From positions 310,001-374,000 of the forward strand of contig BPJV01000004.1 of the NCBI GenBank assembly GCA_026004795.1: 64,000 nucleotides of DNA, given 5' to 3'. The notes under the pieces are model-generated. The model worked only from the letters and a program-made list of their open reading frames with translations, did not search any database and was not told the origin of the DNA. Made by a program: the position numbers and the translations under genes. The stretch is from Pirellulaceae bacterium (GTDB lineage Bacteria > Planctomycetota > Planctomycetia > Pirellulales > Pirellulaceae). This document shows positions 56,811 to 64,000 of the stretch, piece after piece; positions within the stretch are counted from its first letter, which is position 1, and every line of letters starts with the position of its first letter.

Positions 56811-57236
56811 GCCTACTCGAACGGACTATCGTTAGTTGCAGTGAATCGTTCCATGGAACGGAGTTCCTCTCGAATAGAGGATCAAACCCATTTCTAATCC
56901 TACCCGGTCCCAATCAAATCCTCACCAACGCTTGCCGCAAACTCACAGAGCACCTGCATTTCATTTGTGCAACCGTGAATCGAGCCACGCGCTGATGGAA
57001 CGAGTCGTTCACCGACTGGCTACTGAAGAAGAGGTCGCGGGGGGATTCGCGAAAATGGTTGACGGAGGAAGCTTGGACGTGGCGCGGTGATGGCGGAGGA
57101 GGTGATCGAGCCGTCGCTCGACAGTCCGGTCCATGCACAAGATAGGTGTAGGCAATTGTGGGTTAATGGGTGGGGTAAAGTGTGCCGTGGGGCAGACGGG
57201 GGCGGGGAAGGGACTGTTTGATGCCTGGTGGGAGAA

Positions 57237-57968
57237 CTATGGCGACGCAGGCCGCCCAAGAGGCGGGTGATAGAAGAATTCCGCGTCCGTCCGTCGGTCC
57301 AATGGAGGAGCTGCGGGGTAGGTGCCGTCGAACCAAGGTTGGCCTCGATAGTGTGGCTGCAAGGGAAAGCCCGGATAGTAGGGTGGATATCCGTACCCAG
57401 TGCCGTAGGGCCAGGTATACGGACTACCGGCAGGGCCAGCGCTACCGCCGGAGGTACCCCCGGCGGCAGCACTCCCTGTTGCGGAGGCTCCGGCATTGGA
57501 TTCTGCGGGCCGGTTATGAGGATGGTGATAGGGAACGGGGTAAGGAAAGCCGCCCCAAAACATTCCGTACGGTGTGGGTGGTCCCCAAGCTGGATACGGA
57601 GCGCCATAGGGTCGGAAGGGGAAACGCCAATGTTCGTAGGGGATCACCTCTTCACCCCATTTCTCCACCACGTGGTAGTTGTCGGTTGATAAACCCGCTT
57701 GCAGCGTACTCCGATAATGGCGATAACCGCTACGACGAGCCGCAAATTCATCGGGACCCAACGGCTGCTGCGGTTCAGCGAACTGATCGATCCGTTGCCC
57801 GGTTTCGAGATCATGGGTGTAGGTCGAGGTCCAGGTCATCCATTCTTGGCCATGGACCGGCGGAGAAACTGCAGCTAGGGCGATCACCGCCAGGACAAGT
57901 GAGATGACGTGGCGAATCCGACGCGTTGGAGGGCAGCTAGACTGGTTGTTGTTGGCTACTGGATTCAT
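57237..57968 (-). CDS. Secreted Pro/Tyr/Gly-rich hypothetical protein
   Basis: About 243 residues from ATG 57968 (another ATG at 57977 is equally possible). The signal segment HVISLVLAVIALAAVSPPVH ends near VHGQEW. A conserved-looking part follows (WMTWTSTYTHDLETGQRIDQ, DNYHVVEKWGEEVIPYEHWR). The rest is rich in Pro, Tyr and Gly (YGAPYPAWGPPTPYGMFWGG, GYPPYYPGFPLQPHYRG) with an Ala/Gly/Ser linker. The family is not recognised. Such composition is common in planctomycete envelope proteins. Confidence 0.72.
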   Translation of the reverse strand: MNPVANNNQSSCPPTRRIRHVISLVLAVIALAAVSPPVHGQEWMTWTSTYTHDLETGQRIDQFAEPQQPLGPDEFAARRSGYRHYRSTLQAGLSTDNYHVVEKWGEEVIPYEHWRFPFRPYGAPYPAWGPPTPYGMFWGGFPYPVPYHHPHNRPAESNAGASATGSAAAGGTSGGSAGPAGSPYTWPYGTGYGYPPYYPGFPLQPHYRGQPWFDGTYPAAPPLDRRTDAEFFYHPPLGRPASP

Positions 57969-58352
57969 AACTTCCATACTAATTGCCATGACACGCATTC
58001 CAATCATCCGGCCCATGCCACGGTCGGTGGCGCCTGCCAAGAGTATTGAAGATGCGGATTAATCGGCTTTTGATAGGCAAGGTAGGGAAAACACGGAGGT
58101 GGGACCTCTGCCGGCGGATGGGCCGAGTTGTTCTTTTCTCCGGGAAAGGGCGACGAGAAAGTGAAGAAGAAACGAGCCTCGTCAGGTTGTCGCCAACGTG
58201 TAGAATGAAGTGGCGTCGCGTACCGAGTGCGTCCCCAAAGGACGCCGCACGCATTGGGTGACGCCTGCAGGCAGCGTGGGGGCATCCTCCGTAGGCTTGT
58301 TTGATGGTTGGGAATCCATTCCGCGAGCGTATGGCTCGTTTCGGGGAATTCG
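57969..58352. other. Divergent promoter region
   Basis: About 380 bases between the secreted protein and panD, transcribed away from each other. No gene or RNA is recognised. Confidence 0.5.
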
Positions 58353-58781
58353 ATGCTGCGTAAATTTCTGAAATCAAAGATTCATCGAGCGACGGTGACG
58401 CAGGCCGACCTGGAATACGAAGGCTCATTGACCTTGCCGCCAGAGTTAATGAAGGCGGCGGATATTCATCCCTATGAGGCGATTCAGGTGTGGAATGTCA
58501 CTCGCGGCAGTCGCATCGAAACGTATGCTATCGAGGGTCAGGCCGGTAGTAGCGCCGTCTGTGCGAATGGAGCGGCAGCCCATTTGATTCATCCGGGGGA
58601 CATCGTGATCATTGCCAGTTTCGGGTTCCTCGCCGACGGGCCAGCATGCGAGAGCCATCAGCCGAAAGTAGTATTCGTCGATGCAGAGAATCGCATTACA
58701 GCCACTGGGGCTGAGGTGCCGGGGCCTGAGCGACGGGAGCCGCTGTCTGCTGCTATCCGTGGCCATACGGGATCACCGTGA
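58353..58781 (+). CDS. panD: Aspartate 1-decarboxylase
   Basis: About 142 residues starting MLRKFLKSKIHRATVTQADL. The self-cleavage site is YEGSLT: the Gly-Ser bond is cut to form the pyruvoyl cofactor from Ser. VWNVTRGSRIETYAI, GSSAVCANGAAAHLIHPGD and DIVIIASFGF complete the double-psi barrel. It makes beta-alanine for pantothenate and CoA. ATG 58353 has GGGG upstream and matches family starts. The C-terminus is about 15 residues longer than in Escherichia coli. Confidence 0.95.
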   Translation: MLRKFLKSKIHRATVTQADLEYEGSLTLPPELMKAADIHPYEAIQVWNVTRGSRIETYAIEGQAGSSAVCANGAAAHLIHPGDIVIIASFGFLADGPACESHQPKVVFVDAENRITATGAEVPGPERREPLSAAIRGHTGSP

Positions 58782-58928
58782 GCCGTTGTTGGCAACGGGT
58801 AGAGATGCGGTGGCCAGAGTCGAAGTGGCGGTCGGTGGTCCACGCGGCGAGCGATTTTTGCGCCGCTGCCCGTCGGTCCCGAGTGCGTCTTGCCGGGGCA
58901 CTTCGTGTCGCTCCGTAGGGAGATTGTG

Positions 58929-60008
58929 ATGGCGCCGAAATACCGAGTCGTCGGCATCTGTTTCGACCACATGCACATGGGGGACAATTTGCGGATGGCC
59001 GCCGAGCATCCTGACTGCACCGTGGTCGGCATTTGCGATTTTGATAGTCAAAGGATGCGTGGCGCGCAGCGTGAATTGGGGCTCGACAACAGCCAGCTCT
59101 TCAATGATTGGCAGCATTGCATCGAAGCATGCCGTCCCGATCTGCTGATCACTTGTCCGGCGACGGCCGATCATGCGGTATGGATCGAGCGGCTAGCGCC
59201 ATTCGGATTACCCATCTTGATCGAGAAACCGATGGCTCGATCGCTCAGCGATGCCGATCGAATGATCGCTGCCTGTGCTTCCCACGAGACATTGTGGGCC
59301 ATCAACTGGCCCTTGGCATGGGTTCCTGCTCACCGAACGGCCAAACGGTTGATCGACGAAGGTCGCATCGGTAGGCCGTTGGAAATCCATTATTATGACG
59401 GCAATCGAGGTCCGCTGTGGCATACCGCGGGCAAACGTGAAGTCGATGCGCATGAGGTCGCGCGGCAAAAGCCTCATAGTTGGTGGTACCGACGCGCGTC
59501 GGGAGGTGGATCTCTGCTGGACTACCTGGGTTACGGCACCACCCTGGGAACTTGGTTTCTCGATGGCGCAATTCCCTTGGAAGTCACGGCGGTGGTCGAC
59601 GAACCTCCGGGATTGGAGGTCGATGAACATGCGGTGGTCGTCGCCCGGTATGCGCAGGGCCTGAGCAAGTTCGAAACGCGTTGGGGAACGTTTACCGATC
59701 CGTGGGTTCATCAACCGCAGCCGAAGTGCGGTTTTGTCATCGTCGGATCGGCGGGAACGATCAGCTCGTATGACTACGAGCCCACCGTCCGTGTGCAAGA
59801 CCATGATCGTCCGGGTGGCTACGAAGTGCCGGTTGATCCGCTCGCACCACCATACCAGAATCCCATCCAGTACTTGATATCGTGTCTCGAAGAGGGGCGA
59901 CCGGTCGAAGGGCCCTTATCGCCGACTCTCAGCCGCATTGGTCAGCAGATCGTGGACACTGCGTTGGCCTCTGCCGAACAGAAACGCACGCTACCACTGC
60001 TCGGCTAA
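58929..60008 (+). CDS. Gfo/Idh/MocA family oxidoreductase
   Basis: About 359 residues. The N-terminal nucleotide-binding part is KYRVVGICFDHMHMGDNLRM with TVVGICDFDSQRM and LLITCPATADHAVWIERLA; LPILIEKPMARSLSDADRMI carries the EKP motif whose Lys is catalytic. The C-terminal alpha/beta domain follows (GGSLLDYLGYGTTLGTWFLD). It should oxidise or reduce a sugar derivative with NAD(P). The usual GxGxxG is altered (GICFDHMHMGDN), so cofactor binding could be atypical. The start ATG 58929 has AGGGAGA upstream. Confidence 0.88.
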   Translation: MAPKYRVVGICFDHMHMGDNLRMAAEHPDCTVVGICDFDSQRMRGAQRELGLDNSQLFNDWQHCIEACRPDLLITCPATADHAVWIERLAPFGLPILIEKPMARSLSDADRMIAACASHETLWAINWPLAWVPAHRTAKRLIDEGRIGRPLEIHYYDGNRGPLWHTAGKREVDAHEVARQKPHSWWYRRASGGGSLLDYLGYGTTLGTWFLDGAIPLEVTAVVDEPPGLEVDEHAVVVARYAQGLSKFETRWGTFTDPWVHQPQPKCGFVIVGSAGTISSYDYEPTVRVQDHDRPGGYEVPVDPLAPPYQNPIQYLISCLEEGRPVEGPLSPTLSRIGQQIVDTALASAEQKRTLPLLG

Positions 60009-60575
60009 TGAGAAAAACGATGAGGCGGTCGATGTCAGCCGGTCCCGATCTGGAGCACGGAGAACGTACCCCTACGGGCCTGCCCGTGATCGACCGCGAT
60101 GGCGAGGAAGGGGCCATTGGGAGGAGGTGACGCTTTGCGCATCGCCCCAGAAGGCCCCCCTCGAGACGCTGTGTCGGAGTCTTTCTCATCGATCATCGAC
60201 ATGGGCAAATCAGCAATCGACCAAACCGCGAACCATCGGCGGCCGAAAAAGCACCGTGGTTATCCCTGGCCACATGATTGCTGATTGCTCGACCATCTAG
60301 TTGTTCTACTGGCTGCGACAACTGTCGAGCATCCCGGAGAACGTCGCTTGGTGGTGGTTCACTGCGGCCGCTGTTCCTGCTTTCTCTGCGGTGTCGATTC
60401 GCTCGCGTGGGGAACCTCTCCATGGACGTGGCGCCAAACTGGGATCCGAACAGGACCGGGGCGAACTTGCCTGCACGTCACGGCCACCATGGACGCGAGA
60501 ATCGAATCTGGCACAATAGGACGCATTGCGTCAGGAAGTGCTGTCAACTATCGCATCGAAGAATACTGTCGTTCC
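60009..60575. other. Intergenic region, no gene seen
   Basis: About 570 bases before the rhomboid gene. The rhomboid frame is open through the last 290 of these, but the residues look non-coding (Cys/Trp-rich, no domain). Confidence 0.5.
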
Positions 60576-61520
60576 ATGAGATCACTGGGTAATGTCGATA
60601 ACCAAGACGCCGCGGAGAAGCTGGTGGCCTACCTGCTGACCGAAGGCATCAGCACACAGGTCGAAACGACGGAAGAAAGCGAACAGATAGAGATCTGGGT
60701 TCGCGACGAAGACCAATTGCCGACGGCGCGGCAGATTTACGACGAGTTTCGGCATCATCCAAGCGACCCCAAATACGCCGCAGCGGTAAGCCGGGCGCGA
60801 CGGCTACTGAAGGAGCAGCAAAAGCAACGGGAGAAAGCGGCAAGTAACGTGCGGCGCATGCAGCACAGGAGCGCGCCGGGACCTGTCCTGGGGAGGCAGC
60901 AGACGACACCGGTAACGATCCTGCTGCTGGTGGTCAGCTTAGCGGTATTCGTGCTCACCAATTTCGGTGAGGGAGGACCGCCCGATTCCCTGGCGGCGAA
61001 GTTGATCGACGGCTTACGTTTCGTATCGCTTTCCGATTACGAAGCCGCGCAGGGGAACCCGGCGGCGAGTCTCTTGCGGGGAGAGGTGTGGCGTGCCGTC
61101 ACACCCATCTTCTTGCACTGGAGCCTGTTTCACTTGGCCATGAACATGTTCATGCTCTGGTCCTTCGGCCGCTTGATGGAACGCATGCTGGGCACTCCTA
61201 CGTTTGCGGGGATGGTATTGCTGATGGCGGTATTTCCCAATCTTCTCCAGGGGCTTGCGCCGTCATGGCTCCACGGCTCTCCCATGTTCGGTGGCATGTC
61301 CGGCGTGCTGTTCGGACTGTTCGGGTACGTCTGGATCCGCTCCAAGCTTGACCCATGGTTTGGGGTCCGCATTCCGTTCCCATTCGTCGTATTGTTGGTG
61401 GGGATGCTGGTGGGCGGATTACTCGGCATGTTTCCCGGGTTGCAGTTGGCACATCTGTGTCACTTAGGAGGGTTGATCATCGGCATGGCCTGGGCCGTGC
61501 TGTCGGTACGTAGCTCGTGA
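60576..61520 (+). CDS. Rhomboid family intramembrane serine protease
   Basis: 314 residues from ATG 60576 (MRSLGNVDNQDAAEKLVAYL). The first 80 residues form a cytoplasmic domain like that of GlpG (TTEESEQIEIWVRDEDQLPT, ARQIYDEFRHHPSDPKY). Six membrane helices follow. The catalytic dyad is visible as GGMSGVLFGLFGY (Ser in GxSG) and LAHLCHLGGLIIG (His). LRGEVWRAVTPIFLH and HLAMNMFMLWSFG are typical of the family. It cleaves transmembrane segments of other proteins; its substrates are unknown. Confidence 0.93.
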   Translation: MRSLGNVDNQDAAEKLVAYLLTEGISTQVETTEESEQIEIWVRDEDQLPTARQIYDEFRHHPSDPKYAAAVSRARRLLKEQQKQREKAASNVRRMQHRSAPGPVLGRQQTTPVTILLLVVSLAVFVLTNFGEGGPPDSLAAKLIDGLRFVSLSDYEAAQGNPAASLLRGEVWRAVTPIFLHWSLFHLAMNMFMLWSFGRLMERMLGTPTFAGMVLLMAVFPNLLQGLAPSWLHGSPMFGGMSGVLFGLFGYVWIRSKLDPWFGVRIPFPFVVLLVGMLVGGLLGMFPGLQLAHLCHLGGLIIGMAWAVLSVRSS

Positions 61521-61670
61521 CGCGTCGGGGCGTGCGATGGAAGTACTCCCCATCGTCGATGCTCTCCAAGAGTGGCAGTCCCATGGCCATCACACCTCCG
61601 CGGCTTCGGCGAATCACCGCGTTTTCCACTGACCTTTGGCCTATTCATTTATCGACCCGATGGGAAATCG

Positions 61671-62384
61671 ATGAACACACTGGTAATTACCATTGATGGA
61701 CCGGCCGGTGCTGGGAAGAGCACGATCGCTCGGGAACTGGCCAAGCGGCTCGGTTTCGACTTTCTTGATACCGGCGCCATGTATCGTTGTGTCACTCTGG
61801 CCGTGCTTCGACAAGGTGTAGCCTTCGAAGACACCGAACGGATTGCGCGCATTGCGGAGTCTCTGCAACTGGAGATGCAACATGGTCGTGTTACCATGAA
61901 TGGCGAGGATGTTTCACAGGCCATTCGTCAACCGGAAGTCACCCAGCACGTGACCAGAGTTGCCGACAACATGGCGGTGCGCAGTGTCCTGTCATCGCTG
62001 CAACGGCGATATGCGCGTGGCCGACGCATTGTTACCGAGGGGCGCGATCAGGGGACCGAAGTTTTTGTCGATTCCCCCTGCAAGTTTTTCTTGACGGCCA
62101 GCCGCGAGGAGCGAGCTCGGCGGAGGTGGCGAGAATTGCAACAGCGTGGCGTCGCCACCACCTACGAGGAAGTGTTGCAACAACAAGATGCACGTGATGC
62201 GCGAGATGCGTCCAGGGCGGTGGGAGGGTTGCGTATTGCCGCCGACGCCATGGTCGTGGACACCGATGGACTGACCACCGACGAGGTCATCGACCAGATG
62301 GTGCAGCGGGTCCGTCTCGAGTTCCCTCAGTTGGTATCCGCTGCTGATCCACGCCACGCCGTAGACGAGGGGCAAGAAGTGTGA
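61671..62384 (+). CDS. cmk: Cytidylate kinase
   Basis: About 237 residues. The P-loop is TIDGPAGAGKSTIAREL, followed by LDTGAMYRCVTLAVL and later VTEGRDQGTEVFVDSPCKFF, LTASREERARRRW and TDGLTTDEVIDQM. It phosphorylates CMP and dCMP. The start ATG 61671 follows TGGGAAATCG. Its TGA overlaps the GTG of the acyltransferase gene (GTGA), so the two are coupled, as is common for cmk with plsC in these bacteria. Confidence 0.95.
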   Translation: MNTLVITIDGPAGAGKSTIARELAKRLGFDFLDTGAMYRCVTLAVLRQGVAFEDTERIARIAESLQLEMQHGRVTMNGEDVSQAIRQPEVTQHVTRVADNMAVRSVLSSLQRRYARGRRIVTEGRDQGTEVFVDSPCKFFLTASREERARRRWRELQQRGVATTYEEVLQQQDARDARDASRAVGGLRIAADAMVVDTDGLTTDEVIDQMVQRVRLEFPQLVSAADPRHAVDEGQEV

Positions 62385-63094
62385 ACCAACCGGACGAGGA
62401 ATCGCGGCAGGCGGGGCGGAGGCAGGCAGGGCGGCGAGAATCCGTGCTGCTTGTCTGGTGGAAGTGGCTGTTCTATAGCGGCCTGCAAATCGTATGTCGC
62501 CTGGCCGCCGTCGTGCTTTTCGAATTTCGCAGCGTGGGCCGCGAACACACCTGCGTGGAAGGACCAGCATTGGTGCTGAGCACGCACCAGAGTCACCTCG
62601 ACCCCCTGTTGGTCGGCATCGTCTTCGATCGGCATTTGCAATCGGTTGCCAGGAAAAGTCTGTTCGGCAATCGCCTGCTGGCGACGATCATGCGGTGGTT
62701 GAATGCCATCGAGCTGGATCGCGAACGAGGGGGATTGAGTGGGATGAAGGAGACGATGGCTCGTCTTGCGGCCGGTCACCTGGTGTTGATCTTTCCCGAA
62801 GGGACACGCACGCCGCATGGACGCATGCTGCCGTTGAAGGCGGGGTTCTTGATTCTCGTGCGCCGCCATCGTGTGCCGTTGATTCCCATGGCGATCTGCG
62901 GCGCCTATGAGGCCATGCCGCGGGGGACGTCTGTGGTGCGTCGCAGGCCGATCCGCGTGGAAGTGGGCAAGCCGATTACCGCTGAGGAATTGTCGACGTT
63001 TGGACAACGTCGCCGCCCTAGCCCTTGTCGAACAACGGTTGGCCGCCTGCGACCAAGCGGCGCGGAACCGCCTGCGGCGGCGCTGAACCGGTAG
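62381..63094 (+). CDS. 1-acyl-glycerol-3-phosphate acyltransferase (PlsC family)
   Basis: 237 residues from GTG 62381. The acyltransferase motifs are STHQSHLDPLLVG (H-x4-D) and LIFPEGTRTPHGRMLPLKAG (block III), with LIPMAICGAYEAMPRG after them. It acylates lysophosphatidate in membrane lipid synthesis. The last 30 residues read RRRPSPCRTTVGRLRPSGAE, unlike the family. In the next frame the same bases give NVAALALVEQRLAACDQAAR and a stop at 63086, the kind of amphipathic end expected, so a one-base indel near 63003 is likely. Confidence 0.88.
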   Translation: MNQPDEESRQAGRRQAGRRESVLLVWWKWLFYSGLQIVCRLAAVVLFEFRSVGREHTCVEGPALVLSTHQSHLDPLLVGIVFDRHLQSVARKSLFGNRLLATIMRWLNAIELDRERGGLSGMKETMARLAAGHLVLIFPEGTRTPHGRMLPLKAGFLILVRRHRVPLIPMAICGAYEAMPRGTSVVRRRPIRVEVGKPITAEELSTFGQRRRPSPCRTTVGRLRPSGAEPPAAALNR

Positions 63095-63104
63095 CAGGCC
63101 GGTT

Positions 63105-64000
63105 TTACATTTGCAACAATCCGGTCCCCCAAGCCAGGCCGGATCCGAAACCGCACAACAGGGCCAGGCTCCCGGGAGCCAGCGTTCCGCCGGCGATCGC
63201 TTCGTCCAAGGCAATGGGAATGCTTGCTGCCGACGTATTCCCGTAACGATCCAGGTTGACTAATACTTTGTCGCGATCGATGCCCAAATCGGCGACGGCC
63301 GAGTCGATGATCCGAATGTTCGCTTGATGGAGGATAAGTGCATCGACCTCGGCGATGTCCTTGCCACTGTAAATCAGGCAGTCACGGCAGCTATCGGCCA
63401 CGATCCGCACGGCCCATTTGAATACCTGTCTTCCCTCCATTCTCATGTAATGTTCTCCCGCAGCGATCGATTCGCTCGAGAGAGGATGGCGGCTGCCACC
63501 ACTGGGCACGCACAGCAGTTGGCCGCCACAGCCTTCAGCTCCCAGGGTAAAGCTGAGCCAACCTTGGAGATCCCCGTCGGCAGGTCCTAGCAGCGCCGCT
63601 CCGGCGCCATCACCGAACAGGGGAAAGGTCTTCACGTCGCGTGGATTCACCGTACGGCTCATCACCTCCGCGCCGATGACCAGGGCCCGTTTGGCCATGC
63701 CATTGGCGATAAACTGGCTGGCCGTCAGCGCAGCGTACATGAACCCCGCGCAGGCCGCGTTGACATCCATCGCTGGACAGATGCAGCCGAGACGACGCTG
63801 CACATGGCACGCCGTGGACGGGGTGGCATGATCGGGAGTGATGGTGGCCACGATCAGCAAATCGACATCACGAGGCGCTACTCCCGCCTTGCGCAAGCAA
63901 TCGATGGCTGCTTCATAGGCCAAGTCGCTGGTGGCCTGATCCTCAGCGGCACGACGCCGTTCCAAGATTCCGGTCCGCTGCACAATCCATTGACTATCAC
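63105..64000 (-). CDS. fabH: 3-oxoacyl-ACP synthase III, N-terminus beyond the window
   Basis: The complement reads from the window edge (SQWIVQRTGILERR) to a stop at 63105, about 298 residues; the family start lies some 30 codons further right. The catalytic Cys is in VNAACAGFMYAAL, the His in LILHQANIRI and the Asn in DRYGNTSAASIPIA. FPLFGDGAGAALL and GFGSGLAWGTGLL are conserved. It starts fatty acid chains by condensing acetyl-CoA with malonyl-ACP. It is convergent with the acyltransferase, ten bases apart. Confidence 0.93.
   Translation of the reverse strand, partial: DSQWIVQRTGILERRRAAEDQATSDLAYEAAIDCLRKAGVAPRDVDLLIVATITPDHATPSTACHVQRRLGCICPAMDVNAACAGFMYAALTASQFIANGMAKRALVIGAEVMSRTVNPRDVKTFPLFGDGAGAALLGPADGDLQGWLSFTLGAEGCGGQLLCVPSGGSRHPLSSESIAAGEHYMRMEGRQVFKWAVRIVADSCRDCLIYSGKDIAEVDALILHQANIRIIDSAVADLGIDRDKVLVNLDRYGNTSAASIPIALDEAIAGGTLAPGSLALLCGFGSGLAWGTGLLQM

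Larger units (their letters stand above)
56034..57236. other. Island edge: minisatellite and IS66-like remnants, no intact gene
   Basis: GC-rich imperfect repeats (GCAGTCGGGGCTGG type) occupy 56200-56300, a 17-bp array follows at 56373-56491, an IS66-like end at 56530-56615, and a TnpA-like fragment at 56640-56810. 56900-57236 shows nothing recognisable. Confidence 0.55.

Noticed and set aside
1-64000. tRNA or rRNA genes
   Set aside because: I looked for T-loop (GGTTCGAATCC-like) and conserved rRNA segments on both strands and found no convincing cloverleaf; a few GTTCGAA strings sit in repeats or coding DNA.

Overview
The window comes from a planctomycete, probably of the Pirellula/Rhodopirellula type. 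The evidence is the gene content: a DUF1549/DUF1553 cytochrome-like protein paired with a Tat-exported DUF1501 protein, a DUF1559 prepilin-like protein with the H-x9-DG tail, a sulfatase, a secreted FAD oxidoreductase with a golvesin/xanthan-lyase-type tail, a PhoD phosphatase, PQQ-like propellers and RHS proteins. The DNA is moderately GC-rich.

1-14.9 kb is a catabolic and secreted-enzyme region, mostly on the minus strand: a PLP enzyme cut by the left edge, a PQQ-like propeller, a PhoD-like phosphatase, a DUF5989 peptide, a secreted hypothetical, a sulfatase and an FAD oxidoreductase. An AI-2E transporter, an overlapping dipeptide epimerase/pncA pair and a sugar phosphate isomerase follow.

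15.4-22.2 kb is a minus-strand envelope/glycosylation locus (DUF1573-like lipoprotein, membrane protein remnant, GT2, DUF1559, two multi-pass GT39-like proteins). Several of its genes are interrupted by single-base frame changes. The lipoprotein leader contains a 7-bp tandem repeat whose copy number leaves it out of frame, which could be a phase switch. 23-37.3 kb is conserved backbone: DsbD-alpha-like lipoprotein, polA, SelT/SelW-like protein, acyl esterase, TylF-type methyltransferase, CDF efflux protein, MFS exporter, mannose-1-phosphate guanylyltransferase and the DUF1549/DUF1553 + DUF1501 pair.

37.4-57.2 kb is an accessory island and the most unusual part. It holds five copies of an RHS 'tip' cassette: a conserved 72-bp leader with a hairpin, the RHS-associated core ending in DPSGL, and then a variable C-terminus. 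Two cassettes (A and B) are followed directly by a small gene in the position of an immunity gene. Three copies of one 1238-bp IS4-family element lie in the island. Two of them sit inside the toxin tails with perfect 9-bp target duplications, and removing them in silico restores open frames. An IS66 element cuts off a fourth cassette and abuts an N-terminally deleted DUF4011-type helicase/nuclease. IS66 fragments, palindromic repeats and minisatellites fill the rest. No full-length RHS gene is present.

57.2-64 kb returns to housekeeping genes: a secreted Pro/Tyr/Gly-rich protein, panD, a Gfo/Idh/MocA oxidoreductase, a rhomboid protease, cmk with an overlapping plsC-type acyltransferase, and a convergent fabH cut by the right edge.
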